Positions 44,228 through 52,490 of a DNA stretch of 64,000 nt are shown here, one piece after another. How positions within the stretch are numbered: position 1 is the first letter of the stretch; each line of letters opens with the position of its first letter. Below the pieces are notes generated by a model. It was not told where the DNA came from, did not search any database, and saw nothing but the letters and a program-made list of their open reading frames with translations. The stretch covers positions 46,602-110,601 of the forward strand of contig NZ_LMCQ01000022.1 of assembly GCF_001424835.1 (NCBI RefSeq). The letters run 5' to 3'. This DNA comes from Variovorax sp. Root318D1. GTDB lineage: Bacteria; Pseudomonadota; Gammaproteobacteria; Burkholderiales; Burkholderiaceae_C. A program made the translations under genes and the position numbers.

Positions 44228-44260
44228 GCAAGTTCAGCTTGAGGCGTTTCATGCGCCTCG

Positions 44261-44290
44261 GCAAAAAGCCGCCCTCGGGCGGCTTTTTGC
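44261..44290. terminator. strong terminator after the small lipoprotein gene
   Basis: GCAAAAAGCCGCCC (44261-44274) pairs perfectly with GGGCGGCTTTTTGC (44277-44290). A-run before and T-run after the GC core make it able to act in both directions, serving also the minus-strand MBL gene that ends at 44325. Confidence 0.93.
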
Positions 44291-44324
44291 ATGGTGCTCG
44301 GAAGAAGCAGGGCGGGCCGCGCCC

Positions 44325-45101
44325 TCAGACGTCCAGCCAGGGCGACCCTTCCGACGCACTGGCCGTGAGCATTTCGGCCTCGTGCCCGCCAAGGGCGTCG
44401 GCCATCAGGCGCCGCACGATCTCAGGACGGTTGTTCTGTTCACTCAGATGCGCCGCGACCACATGGCGCAGGCCGTCGTGGCGCACCGCGCGTGCAATGT
44501 CCGCGGCCGCCGTGTTCGATAGGTGGCCATGCTTGCCGCCCACGCGCAACTTGAGAAATGCCGGATAGGCCGAGTTGGCCAGCAGATCGCTGTCGTGGTT
44601 GAACTCGAGCAGCAGCGCGTGCACGCCGCTGAGCCTGGAAAGCACATGGGCCGTGGCATGGCCTAGATCGGTGAGCACGCCCAGGGTGCGGGCGCCGTCG
44701 GAGCAGCGAAGCTGCAGCGGCTCGCGCGCATCGTGCGGCACGGTAAAGGGCCGCACCGCGATGTCGCCGACCGCAAACTCCGAATCGTCCCGCGCGAGGT
44801 TGAGCCGGCCTTCGAAATCCCGCCCGCCCGTGGCAAGCCAGGTGCCTTCGCTCATCCAGACGGGAATGCGGCTGCGCCGCGACAGCGAATGGGCGCAGCC
44901 GATGTGGTCGCCGTGTTCGTGGGTGACGAAGATCGCGTCGATGTCGCCGGCCATGAGGCCCGCCTTGGCAAGCCGCAGATCGAGCTGCTTCAAACCGAAG
45001 CCGCAGTCGATCAGGAGCCGCGAGGTTCGCCCGCCGCTGGTCGCTTCGACCAGCGCGGCGTTGCCCGTGCTGCCGCTGCCGAGGCTTCGGAAGCGGAGCA
45101 T
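44325..45101 (-). CDS. MBL-fold metallo-hydrolase, YycJ/WalJ-like
   Basis: 258 residues. Metallo-beta-lactamase fold with LGSGSTGNAALVEA at the start, the metal motif THEHGDHIGCAHSL, a DLGHATAHVLSRLSG strand, HDSDLL, and AHLSEQNNRP near the end. Related proteins include putative nucleases of the YycJ type. Encoded six bases after bamC in the dapA-bamC-MBL operon, a conserved arrangement in betaproteobacteria. Confidence 0.92.
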   Translation of the reverse strand: MLRFRSLGSGSTGNAALVEATSGGRTSRLLIDCGFGLKQLDLRLAKAGLMAGDIDAIFVTHEHGDHIGCAHSLSRRSRIPVWMSEGTWLATGGRDFEGRLNLARDDSEFAVGDIAVRPFTVPHDAREPLQLRCSDGARTLGVLTDLGHATAHVLSRLSGVHALLLEFNHDSDLLANSAYPAFLKLRVGGKHGHLSNTAAADIARAVRHDGLRHVVAAHLSEQNNRPEIVRRLMADALGGHEAEMLTASASEGSPWLDV

Positions 45102-45106
45102 GCGGC

Positions 45107-46198
45107 TTACTTCAGGTCGTCGGCAATGACCTGGACGATGCGCTGTGCGTTGGCCGAGGTTTCGGGCGCGCCGGATTCGTTCAGGACCGATACGGTGGTG
45201 CTTTCGCCCTGGCCGCCCTTCACGAGGATGCGGAACTTGATCGGCGCCTCGTTCTTGCTGGAGCTGCTGAACAGCTTGCCGAAGAAGCCAGGTTCCTTCT
45301 TGTCCGGGTTCGGCGTCACGTAGCGCACGTAGTAGATGCCGGCGGTGCGGTCGCGGTCTTCCACGGTGAAGCCGGTGCGGTCGAGTGCCAGGCCCACGCG
45401 GCGCCATGCGCGGTCGAAGCCTTCGCTGATTTGGACCACAGGCTGGCCGCTCACGGTGGCGACAGTGGCGGTCTTGGTCGGCGCGGTGGTGGCGGCCAGG
45501 ATCTTCGACTGCTCTTGCGAGACGCCGAGCTTGACCATCAGGCGGCGCAGGAATTCGGTTTCGAGTTCAGGATCGCTCGGGCGGGGCTGCCACACGGTCT
45601 GGTCCTGGCGGCTGTTGTTGTAGACCTCCTGCATGCCCCGGTGGCTGATGAAGATCTCGGTGCCGGTGGGCGTGCGCTCCAGGCGGGTACGGAAGCGGTC
45701 GAGTTCGCCGGTCGAGTAGACCGAATCGACCAGCTTGCCCAGCGTGCCGCGGATGATGTCCTGCGGCAGCTTGGCGCGGTTCTCCGCCCAATCGGTTTCC
45801 ATGATGCCGAGGTTGCGCTGCTCGGTGGTCAGGAGGAAGCCGCTTTCCTGCCAGAAGTCTTTCACCGGGTCCCAAAGCTGGTCGGGCGAGCGGTTGATCA
45901 CGATCCAGCGCTGCGTGCCCGAGCGCTCCATGCGCACGTCGCCGATGTTGGCCACCGCGGTTGGAATGCCTGGCGCGTTGGCCACGCCGGCCTGGTAGGC
46001 GTTGGCCGTGACCGAGCCGCCTGGCACCGCATAGCGGTTTTCGCGCGAAAGCTGCGACAGGTCGGGCGGAACTTCGAGCGTCGGGGCCTTGCCGGCGCTC
46101 TTGTAATCGATCTTGTCGCTCTCGAGGACGGAGCAGGCGGCGAGGCTGACAACGATTGCCAGCAGTGCGAATCGCGAGATGTGCGAAAGGTTCTTCAA
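45107..46198 (-). CDS. bamC: outer membrane protein assembly factor BamC
   Basis: Lipoprotein of the BAM complex, 363 residues. The start chosen is TTG at 46198, with AAGGAAG six bases upstream; this gives a signal with lipobox SLAAC (about residue 23) and the BamC hallmark DYKSAGKAPTLEVPPDLSQL right after it. Two helix-grip domains follow (RWIVINRSPDQLWDPVKDFW; DRAWRRVGLALDRTGFTVEDRDR). An ATG at 46276 would add 26 non-signal-like residues. Operon partner of dapA. Confidence 0.93.
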   Translation of the reverse strand: MKNLSHISRFALLAIVVSLAACSVLESDKIDYKSAGKAPTLEVPPDLSQLSRENRYAVPGGSVTANAYQAGVANAPGIPTAVANIGDVRMERSGTQRWIVINRSPDQLWDPVKDFWQESGFLLTTEQRNLGIMETDWAENRAKLPQDIIRGTLGKLVDSVYSTGELDRFRTRLERTPTGTEIFISHRGMQEVYNNSRQDQTVWQPRPSDPELETEFLRRLMVKLGVSQEQSKILAATTAPTKTATVATVSGQPVVQISEGFDRAWRRVGLALDRTGFTVEDRDRTAGIYYVRYVTPNPDKKEPGFFGKLFSSSSKNEAPIKFRILVKGGQGESTTVSVLNESGAPETSANAQRIVQVIADDLK

Positions 46199-46345
46199 CG
46201 TCGTCTTCCTTGTTGGAATGGGTTCGGTCAATCTAGGGGCCGCATTGCCCGCACTCTCTGAGCACGGTTCGGGCAAAAGGTTGCTTGACCTTGATGCGGT
46301 AGGCGAAAAAGAAGTACGGGAGGTGTATGGGAGCGGCGGACCGGC

Positions 46346-47236
46346 TCAGCCCTTGAGCAGGCCGGTGGCACGCAGGGCGGCCTCGACCACGGGGCGGTTC
46401 GATTCGGCCAGTTCGGTAAGCGGCAGCCGCAGCGTGCCCCCGCACAGGCCGAGCCTGGACATGGCCCACTTGAGCGGGATCGGGTTGGGCTCGACGAAAA
46501 GATGACGATGCAGCGGCATGAGCTCGAACTGGATCTCCATGGCGCGCCGCACGTCGCCTGCAATGGCCGCAACACACAGCTCATGCATCTTGCGTGGCGC
46601 AATGTTGGCCGTGACGCTGATGTTGCCCTGGCCGCCGCAGAGCATGAGGGCCACGGCGGTCGGGTCGTCGCCGGAATACACGGCAAAGTTCTTGGGAAGG
46701 TCGCGGATGAGCCACTGCGCGCGCTCGATGTTGCCGGTGGCTTCCTTGATGCCGATGATGCCCGGCACCTGCGCAAGGCGCAGCACGGTGTCGTGCGCCA
46801 TATCGGCTACGGTGCGGCCGGGCACGTTGTACAGCACGGTGGGCAGGTCGCCCACGGCTTCGGCAATGGCCTTGAAGTGCTGGTACTGGCCTTCTTGCGT
46901 CGGCTTGTTGTAGTAGGGCACGACCTGCAGCTGCGAGTCGGCGCCCACGCCCTTGGCGAAGCGGGCGAGCTCGATGGCTTCCTTGGTCGAGTTGGCGCCG
47001 CAGCCGGCCATCACGGGCACGCGGCCCTTGGCCTGCTCGACCGCCACGCGGATGATTTCGCAATGCTCTTCCACGTCGACCGTGGGCGATTCGCCGGTGG
47101 TGCCGACCACGCCGAGGCAATCGGTGCCTTCGTCGATGTGCCAATCGATCAGCCGGCGCAGGGCGGGATAGTCGACACTGCCGTCGTCGTGCATCGGCGT
47201 GACGAGAGCGACGATGCTGCCTGTCAGTTGCTCCAA
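46346..47236 (-). CDS. dapA: 4-hydroxy-tetrahydrodipicolinate synthase
   Basis: First committed step of lysine/diaminopimelate synthesis, condensing pyruvate and aspartate semialdehyde. 296 residues. Seen: GSIVALVTPMHDDGSVDYPAL, GTTGESPTV, VPYYNKPTQEG, YNVPGRT with the active-site Tyr, and the Schiff-base Lys in GIKEATGN. The start at 47236 is TTG. A TAGAAT hexamer on the minus strand at 47270-47275 is a plausible -10. Upstream of bamC with 147 bases between, as in many Gram-negatives. Confidence 0.97.
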   Translation of the reverse strand: MEQLTGSIVALVTPMHDDGSVDYPALRRLIDWHIDEGTDCLGVVGTTGESPTVDVEEHCEIIRVAVEQAKGRVPVMAGCGANSTKEAIELARFAKGVGADSQLQVVPYYNKPTQEGQYQHFKAIAEAVGDLPTVLYNVPGRTVADMAHDTVLRLAQVPGIIGIKEATGNIERAQWLIRDLPKNFAVYSGDDPTAVALMLCGGQGNISVTANIAPRKMHELCVAAIAGDVRRAMEIQFELMPLHRHLFVEPNPIPLKWAMSRLGLCGGTLRLPLTELAESNRPVVEAALRATGLLKG

Positions 47237-47314
47237 GGGGAATCTCTCTGTCGGTGGACGAAAGCGCAGATTCTACTTACTCCGGGTTCGGCGGAAACCG
47301 GCCCTCCGGCAGGG

Positions 47315-47884
47315 TCAGTTTCCTCGCAGCTGAAGGCGTGGGGGCTGGGCCGGATCGGCCTCGCCGGCACGTACGGCGGCAATGCGCTGGACGAAGCGCG
47401 GCGGCTCGTCCAGAAAGCCGTCTTCATAGGCCACCACCCGCAGTTCCCGGCAGGCTGCCAGCAGTTCGCCCGGCTGCAGCAGGAAGTCCGGACGCGAGGG
47501 CTTGCCCACGCTTTCGTTACCGGCGGCAAAGGTTTCGTAGAGCAGCACGCTGCCGGGCGCGACCGCGGCCACGATGTCCGCCATGCGCGGCCTCCACAGG
47601 TAATTGGTGACGACCACCGCGCCGAAAGTCTGGCCGGCGAAGGGCCAGGGGCCGGACTCGATGTCGGCGGTCAGGGTGCGGCCGTAGGCACTTGCGGCCT
47701 GGGTGGCCTCCGGTGAGCGATCGACGCCGGTGACCGGATGTCCGCGTCCCTCGAACCATTGCATGTGCCGCCCCTGGCCGCAGGCCACGTCGAGCACCGT
47801 GGCGCCGGGCGCGAGCAGGTGCGACCACTTCACGATCCATTCCGAGGGCGCCAGTCCGGCGTGCGGGTTTGCCATGTCTTTCAT
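47315..47884 (-). CDS. class I SAM-dependent methyltransferase
   Basis: 189 residues. Rossmann-fold methyltransferase: motif I VLDVACGQGRHMQWFEGRG (about 34-52), acidic GVDRSPEA, and VVVTNYLWRP as the post-II motif. Similar to tellurite-resistance TehB-like small methyltransferases, but the substrate is unknown. ATG 47884 follows the small-protein stop by five bases; an ATG at 47875 is an alternative. Downstream of the MFS gene and the 46-residue protein. Confidence 0.88.
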   Translation of the reverse strand: MKDMANPHAGLAPSEWIVKWSHLLAPGATVLDVACGQGRHMQWFEGRGHPVTGVDRSPEATQAASAYGRTLTADIESGPWPFAGQTFGAVVVTNYLWRPRMADIVAAVAPGSVLLYETFAAGNESVGKPSRPDFLLQPGELLAACRELRVVAYEDGFLDEPPRFVQRIAAVRAGEADPAQPPRLQLRGN

Positions 47885-47889
47885 GGCGA

Positions 47890-48030
47890 TCAGAAGCAGG
47901 ACCAGACCTGGTCGACCAGCGTCACGAGAAAGCTCGGGTGAACGTAGAGCGCGAAAACGCCGCCCAGCACCGCCAGCGCCGCGGCGAGCGAGCCGGCGTG
48001 CACGAGGCGGTGGCGCAACTGCGAAGTCAT
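47890..48030 (-). CDS. 46-residue single-pass membrane protein
   Basis: Translation gives a basic N-terminus MTSQLRHRLVHAGS, one transmembrane helix LAAALAVLGGVFALYV (about 15-30), and the C-terminal FLVTLVDQVWSCF. It fits tightly between the MFS gene (22 bases upstream) and the methyltransferase (five bases downstream) on the same strand. I think similar small proteins ending in VTLxDQxWxCF occur in relatives, but cannot verify. Function unknown. No strong Shine-Dalgarno. Confidence 0.7.
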   Translation of the reverse strand: MTSQLRHRLVHAGSLAAALAVLGGVFALYVHPSFLVTLVDQVWSCF

Positions 48031-48051
48031 GTATCGGTCCATTCTCTGTCG

Positions 48052-49275
48052 TCAGCCCGGCACCGCGGCCGGCTGGGCGCCGCGCGCAATGGCGCTTTCC
48101 TTGACCGGCAGGTTGATCAGCGCCGCGAACACGCCCAGGGCAATGGCGATGTACCAGACGATGTCGTAGCTCCCGGTGGTGTCGTACAGATAGCCGCCGA
48201 GCCAGACGCCGATGAACGATCCCACCTGGTGGCTCAGGAACACGAAGCCGCTGAGCATCGACAAGTGCGACACCCCAAAGATGCCCGCGATGATCGCATT
48301 GGTGGCGGGCACGGTCGAAAGCCAGAGAAAGCCCATCGCCGCAGAAAACACATACACGCTGAGCGGCGAAATCGGCACCAGCAGGAACAGCACGATCGAT
48401 ACCGCCCGCGCAAGGTAGATGGCCGCCAGGATCTTGCGCTTGGCCAGCTTCTGCCCCAGCAGCCCCACCGTATAGGTGCCGAACACGTTGAATAGCCCGA
48501 TCAGCGCCAGCGCATAGCCCGCCACGTCGGCCGCCAGGCGCTGGTCGCGCAGGTAGGTGGGCATGTGGATGCCGATGAACGCCAGCTGGAAGCCGCAGAC
48601 GAAATACCCGGCCATCAGCAGGCCGAAGCTTGGGTAGCGGAAGGCCTCGCCCACCGCCTGCAGCACCGATTGGTCCCGGTGCCCGGCCAGCGCCCCGCGC
48701 TGCGGTTCGCGCAGGCCGAAGGCCAGCGGCACGATCACCAGCGCCAGCACCGCCACCACCGCCAAGGCGGTCTGCCAGCCAAGAGTGCCGATCAACCGGC
48801 CCTCGATGGGGGCCATCAGGAACTGGCCGAACGACCCCGCCGCCGCTGCCACGCCCATGGCCCATGAGCGGCGTTCGGCCGGAATCTGACGCCCGATAAC
48901 GCCGTAGACAACGGCATAGGTGGTGCCCGCCTGCGCCGCGCCGATCAGCACGCCAGCGCTCAGCGTGAACAAGAGTGGCGTGGGCGAATACGCCATGCCC
49001 AGCAGGCCCAACGCATAGAACGCCGTGCCCGCGATCAGGACCCGGAAGGCCCCGAAGCGATCGGCCACCATGCCTGCGAACACGCCGAAGATGCCCCACG
49101 AGAGGTTCTGGACTGCCAGCGCAAACGAGAAGGTCTGACGCGTCCAGTCCTGCGCCTGCGTGATCGGCTGCAGCCACAGGCCGAAGCCGTGGCGAATGCC
49201 CATCGAAAGCGTGACGATCATGGCGCCGCAGATCAGCACTTGCTTGACCGAGAGAGTGGGGGCGGAGGCTTGCAT
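48052..49275 (-). CDS. MFS transporter
   Basis: Major facilitator of 407 residues with 12 predicted helices. The loop between helices 2 and 3 is GMVADRFGAFRVLIAG, matching the G-x3-D-R-x-G motif; RAWAMG-like RRSWAMGVAAAAGSFGQFL follows. N-terminus MQASAPTLSVKQVLICGAM from ATG 49275 is preferred; ATGs at 49299 and further upstream give non-hydrophobic extensions. Pattern fits oxalate/formate- or monocarboxylate-type members; substrate unknown. Confidence 0.9.
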   Translation of the reverse strand: MQASAPTLSVKQVLICGAMIVTLSMGIRHGFGLWLQPITQAQDWTRQTFSFALAVQNLSWGIFGVFAGMVADRFGAFRVLIAGTAFYALGLLGMAYSPTPLLFTLSAGVLIGAAQAGTTYAVVYGVIGRQIPAERRSWAMGVAAAAGSFGQFLMAPIEGRLIGTLGWQTALAVVAVLALVIVPLAFGLREPQRGALAGHRDQSVLQAVGEAFRYPSFGLLMAGYFVCGFQLAFIGIHMPTYLRDQRLAADVAGYALALIGLFNVFGTYTVGLLGQKLAKRKILAAIYLARAVSIVLFLLVPISPLSVYVFSAAMGFLWLSTVPATNAIIAGIFGVSHLSMLSGFVFLSHQVGSFIGVWLGGYLYDTTGSYDIVWYIAIALGVFAALINLPVKESAIARGAQPAAVPG

Positions 49276-49347
49276 GGCGTCGAATGTAGCGACTTGCATC
49301 CCTTGGCAGTCGAAGGGGCCCCAAGCCATTGATGATTTATGGCGGGT

Positions 49348-49374
49348 GCTTTGATGCGCTCCAGGCATCAAAGC
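49348..49374. promoter_or_regulatory. operator-like inverted repeat in the MFS / parE intergenic region
   Basis: GCTTTGATGC (49348-49357), seven-base spacer, GCATCAAAGC (49365-49374): perfect 10-base arms. It is 73 bases upstream of the MFS start and 111 bases upstream of parE. It may be a regulator site for the MFS operon; no regulator gene adjoins. No T-run follows, so it is not a terminator. Confidence 0.5.
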
Positions 49375-49470
49375 GAACGGAAGTTGCGACCGCCGTCGAA
49401 ATTCGATGGCATGGAGCTGCGGTCGGACGATGCTGCTGTATGGGTATCCAGTCATTTGGATTCGACTGAC

Positions 49471-49476
49471 TACAAT
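49471..49476 (+). promoter_or_regulatory. -10 hexamer TACAAT of parE, leaderless arrangement
   Basis: TACAAT (5/6 to consensus) with eight bases of C-rich sequence to the parE ATG and no Shine-Dalgarno. The transcript would begin at the start codon. A -35 is not convincing at the usual distance. Confidence 0.55.
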
Positions 49477-49484
49477 CCGCCCCC

Positions 49485-51482
49485 ATGGCGACTCCCCTCA
49501 AGACTCCCCCCAGCCCATCGTCCGCGTCCTCGGGCTATTCGGAAGGTTCCATCCGCGTGCTCAAGGGCCTGGAGCCCGTGAAGCAGCGCCCGGGCATGTA
49601 CACCCGGACCGACAACCCGCTGCACATCATCCAGGAAGTGCTCGACAACGCCGCCGACGAGGCGCTGGCAGGCTACGGCAAGAAGATCAAGGTCACCCTG
49701 CACACCGACGGCTCGGTGAGCATCGAAGACGATGGCCGCGGCATTCCGTTCGGCCTGCACCCCGAAGAAAAAGCGCCGGTGGTCGAGCTGGTGTTCACCC
49801 GACTGCACGCGGGCGGCAAGTTCGACAAGGGCTCGGGCGGCGCCTACAGCTTCTCGGGCGGCCTGCACGGCGTGGGCGTGTCGGTCACCAATGCGCTTTC
49901 CAAGCGGCTCGAGGTCGTCTCGCACCGCGAAGGCTCGGTGGCCAAGCTGGCTTTCAGTGCCGGCGACGTGATCGAGGCGCTCGAAATCCGCAAGCTCGAA
50001 GCCGGCGAGCGCCGTCAGGGCACCACCGTGCGCGCCTGGCCCGACGCCAAGTACTTCGAGACCGCCGCGCTGCCCATGAGCGAGCTCACGCACTTGCTGC
50101 GCAGCAAGGCCGTGCTGATGCCGGGCGTGAGCGTCACGCTCACGGTCGAGAAGACCAAGGAAACGCAGCAGTGGCTCTACAAGGGCGGCCTGAGCGACTA
50201 CCTGATGCAGACGCTCAGCGGCGACCCGGTGATTCCGCTGTTCGAAGGCAGCGGCCATGCCGACAAGAACGCTGACAACTTCGCCGAAGGCGAGGGCGCC
50301 GACTGGTGCGTGGCCTTCACCGAAGACGGCCAGCCAGTGCGCGAGAGCTACGTCAACCTGATCCCCACCAGCGCGGGCGGCACGCATGAAAGCGGCCTGC
50401 GCGACGGCCTCTTCACGGCGGTGAAGGGTTTCATCGAACTGCACTCGCTGCTGCCCAAGGGCGTGAAGCTCTTGCCCGAAGACGTGTTCGCGCGCGCCTC
50501 GTACGTGCTGAGCGCCAAGGTGCTCGACCCGCAGTTCCAGGGCCAGATCAAGGAACGGCTCAACTCGCGCGATGCGGTGCGGCTGGTGTCGAGCTTCGTG
50601 CGCCCAGCGCTCGAACTGTGGCTCAACCAGCACGTCGACTACGGCAAGAAGCTCGCCGAACTGGCCATCAAGGCCGCGCAGACGCGCCAGCGCGCCGGAC
50701 AGAAGGTCGAGAAGCGCAAGGGCTCCGGCGTGGCCGTGCTGCCCGGCAAGCTGACCGATTGCGAGAGCAAGGACATCAGCCACAACGAAGTCTTCCTGGT
50801 CGAGGGCGACTCGGCCGGCGGCAGCGCCAAGATGGGCCGCGACAAGGAAAGCCAGGCCATCCTGCCGCTGCGCGGCAAGGTACTGAACACCTGGGAAGTC
50901 GAGCGCGACCGGCTCTTTGCCAACACCGAAATCCACGACATCTCGGTGGCCGTGGGCGTCGATCCGCACGGCCCCAACGACTCGCCCGATATGAGCGGCC
51001 TGCGCTACGGCAAGATCTGCATCCTCTCCGATGCTGACGTGGATGGCTCGCACATCCAGGTGCTGCTGCTCACGCTGTTCTTCCGGCACTTTCCGAAACT
51101 CATCGAAGCCGGCCACGTGTATGTCGCAAAGCCGCCACTTTTTCGCGTGGACGCCCCGGCGCGCGGCAAGAAACCGGCTTCCAAGGTCTATGCCCTCGAC
51201 GAGGGCGAACTGACCGCCACCCTGGATAAACTGCGCAAGGACGGCGTGCGAGAAGGCGCCTGGAGCATCAGCCGCTTCAAGGGCCTGGGTGAAATGAGCG
51301 CGGAACAATTGTGGGAAACCACGCTCAATCCGGACACCCGGCGCCTGATGAAGGTGCAGCTGGGGCGCTTCGACTTCACGTCCACCCAAGGGGAGATCAC
51401 CAAGCTCATGGGCAAGGGCGAGGCAGCGGCTCGGCGCGAGTTGATGGAACTGCGCGCCGACGATGTCGACATCGATGTTTGA
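49485..51482 (+). CDS. parE: DNA topoisomerase IV subunit B
   Basis: ATPase subunit that, with ParC, decatenates sister chromosomes. 665 residues. Seen: GHKL ATPase motifs EVLDNAADEALAGYG and DDGRGIPFG, GGLHGVGVSVTNALS, and the TOPRIM domain with LVEGDSAGGSAKMGRD and DADVDGSHIQ. The N-terminal GSIRVLKGLEPVKQRPGMY is typical. ParE rather than GyrB is supported by length and by parC downstream. A lytic transglycosylase gene sits between them. Confidence 0.96.
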   Translation: MATPLKTPPSPSSASSGYSEGSIRVLKGLEPVKQRPGMYTRTDNPLHIIQEVLDNAADEALAGYGKKIKVTLHTDGSVSIEDDGRGIPFGLHPEEKAPVVELVFTRLHAGGKFDKGSGGAYSFSGGLHGVGVSVTNALSKRLEVVSHREGSVAKLAFSAGDVIEALEIRKLEAGERRQGTTVRAWPDAKYFETAALPMSELTHLLRSKAVLMPGVSVTLTVEKTKETQQWLYKGGLSDYLMQTLSGDPVIPLFEGSGHADKNADNFAEGEGADWCVAFTEDGQPVRESYVNLIPTSAGGTHESGLRDGLFTAVKGFIELHSLLPKGVKLLPEDVFARASYVLSAKVLDPQFQGQIKERLNSRDAVRLVSSFVRPALELWLNQHVDYGKKLAELAIKAAQTRQRAGQKVEKRKGSGVAVLPGKLTDCESKDISHNEVFLVEGDSAGGSAKMGRDKESQAILPLRGKVLNTWEVERDRLFANTEIHDISVAVGVDPHGPNDSPDMSGLRYGKICILSDADVDGSHIQVLLLTLFFRHFPKLIEAGHVYVAKPPLFRVDAPARGKKPASKVYALDEGELTATLDKLRKDGVREGAWSISRFKGLGEMSAEQLWETTLNPDTRRLMKVQLGRFDFTSTQGEITKLMGKGEAAARRELMELRADDVDIDV

Positions 51483-51508
51483 TCACCCTCGTGAAAATTT
51501 CAGATTTC

Positions 51509-52399
51509 ATGCGTCCGTTGTTCCTGGCCTTGCTGCTGCTCTGCACGCAGCACGGGCTTGCGCACGCCGCTGACATCTACGGCTACGTCGACAGCAAGGG
51601 CGTGGCCCATTTCGCAGCCGAAAAGATCGACGAGCGCTACCAGATCTTCTTTCGCCGCGGCCAGAGCTTCGACACCTCGCAGGGCGTGGCACCGTTCGGA
51701 CGTGGCGGGCGCAAGCTCGATGGGAAGGTGCCGCAAGCGTCGCAGACCCTGCTCGCTCTTTTCGAAGCCTCGCCCAGCTACAAGACCGCGAAGGCCGCGC
51801 TGCGCGATGCGGCGGACAAGCATTCGATCGACTACGAATTGCTGCAGGCGCTGATCGCCACCGAGTCGGGCTTCGACGCGCAGGCTGTTTCGCCCAAGGG
51901 CGCGATGGGGCTCATGCAGCTGATGCCGGGCACGGCGCAGCGCTACGGCGTCTCGGCGGACAAGCGCAGCAGCATCGAAAAGAAGCTGTTCGATCCGCGC
52001 ATCAACATCGCCGCCGGCTCGCGCTACCTGCGAGACCTGATCGCCATGTTCCCGGGCCAGATCGAACTGGCGCTGGCCGCCTACAACGCGGGCGAGGGTG
52101 CCGTGCAGCGTGCAGGCAACAAGATTCCTAATTACAAGGAAACGCAGAACTACGTGCAGACGGTGCTACAGCTGTATGCCTACCTCAAGCCGTCGGCGGC
52201 GCTAGGGGGTGGAGGCGGCAGCAGCGCGCGCGGCGGCAAGGCGCCGGGACGCATCCGCATGGAGCTCACGGTGCCGAAGGGCGGCGCTCTTGGCCGTGGC
52301 AACCTGCCGCCCGATTCACCCACCGGCATGCCGACCATGCCCGAAATGCCCGAGCAGCCGACGGTATCGGACGGCGCGGCGGAAGTACCGCTGTCCTGA
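51509..52399 (+). CDS. lytic transglycosylase with DUF4124 domain
   Basis: Exported muramidase-like enzyme of 296 residues cleaving peptidoglycan with 1,6-anhydro formation. Signal peptide (about 1-21, LFLALLLLCTQHGLAHA), a DUF4124 domain (DIYGYVDSKGVAHFA), then the SLT domain with catalytic Glu in ALIATESGFDAQAVSPKGAMG, LMQLMPGTA and ALAAYNAGEGAVQRAG. A Gly/Pro-rich tail of about 60 residues ends it. ATG 51509 used; the GTG at 51491 is an equally good start. Placed between parE and parC. Confidence 0.93.
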   Translation: MRPLFLALLLLCTQHGLAHAADIYGYVDSKGVAHFAAEKIDERYQIFFRRGQSFDTSQGVAPFGRGGRKLDGKVPQASQTLLALFEASPSYKTAKAALRDAADKHSIDYELLQALIATESGFDAQAVSPKGAMGLMQLMPGTAQRYGVSADKRSSIEKKLFDPRINIAAGSRYLRDLIAMFPGQIELALAAYNAGEGAVQRAGNKIPNYKETQNYVQTVLQLYAYLKPSAALGGGGGSSARGGKAPGRIRMELTVPKGGALGRGNLPPDSPTGMPTMPEMPEQPTVSDGAAEVPLS

Positions 52400-52490
52400 A
52401 CATGCCGCATCCGCGCTTTCGTCGCCGATCACTGGGTTGAGCGCATAAAAGGCGCACGGCCCGACAACTGTTTTTCTTTTTCTCTTCTCC

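Noticed and set aside
49470..51389. 639-codon open frame antisense to parE
   Set aside because: It is a shadow of parE produced by strong G/C third-position bias; its composition is His/Arg/Gly-rich without any family motif.
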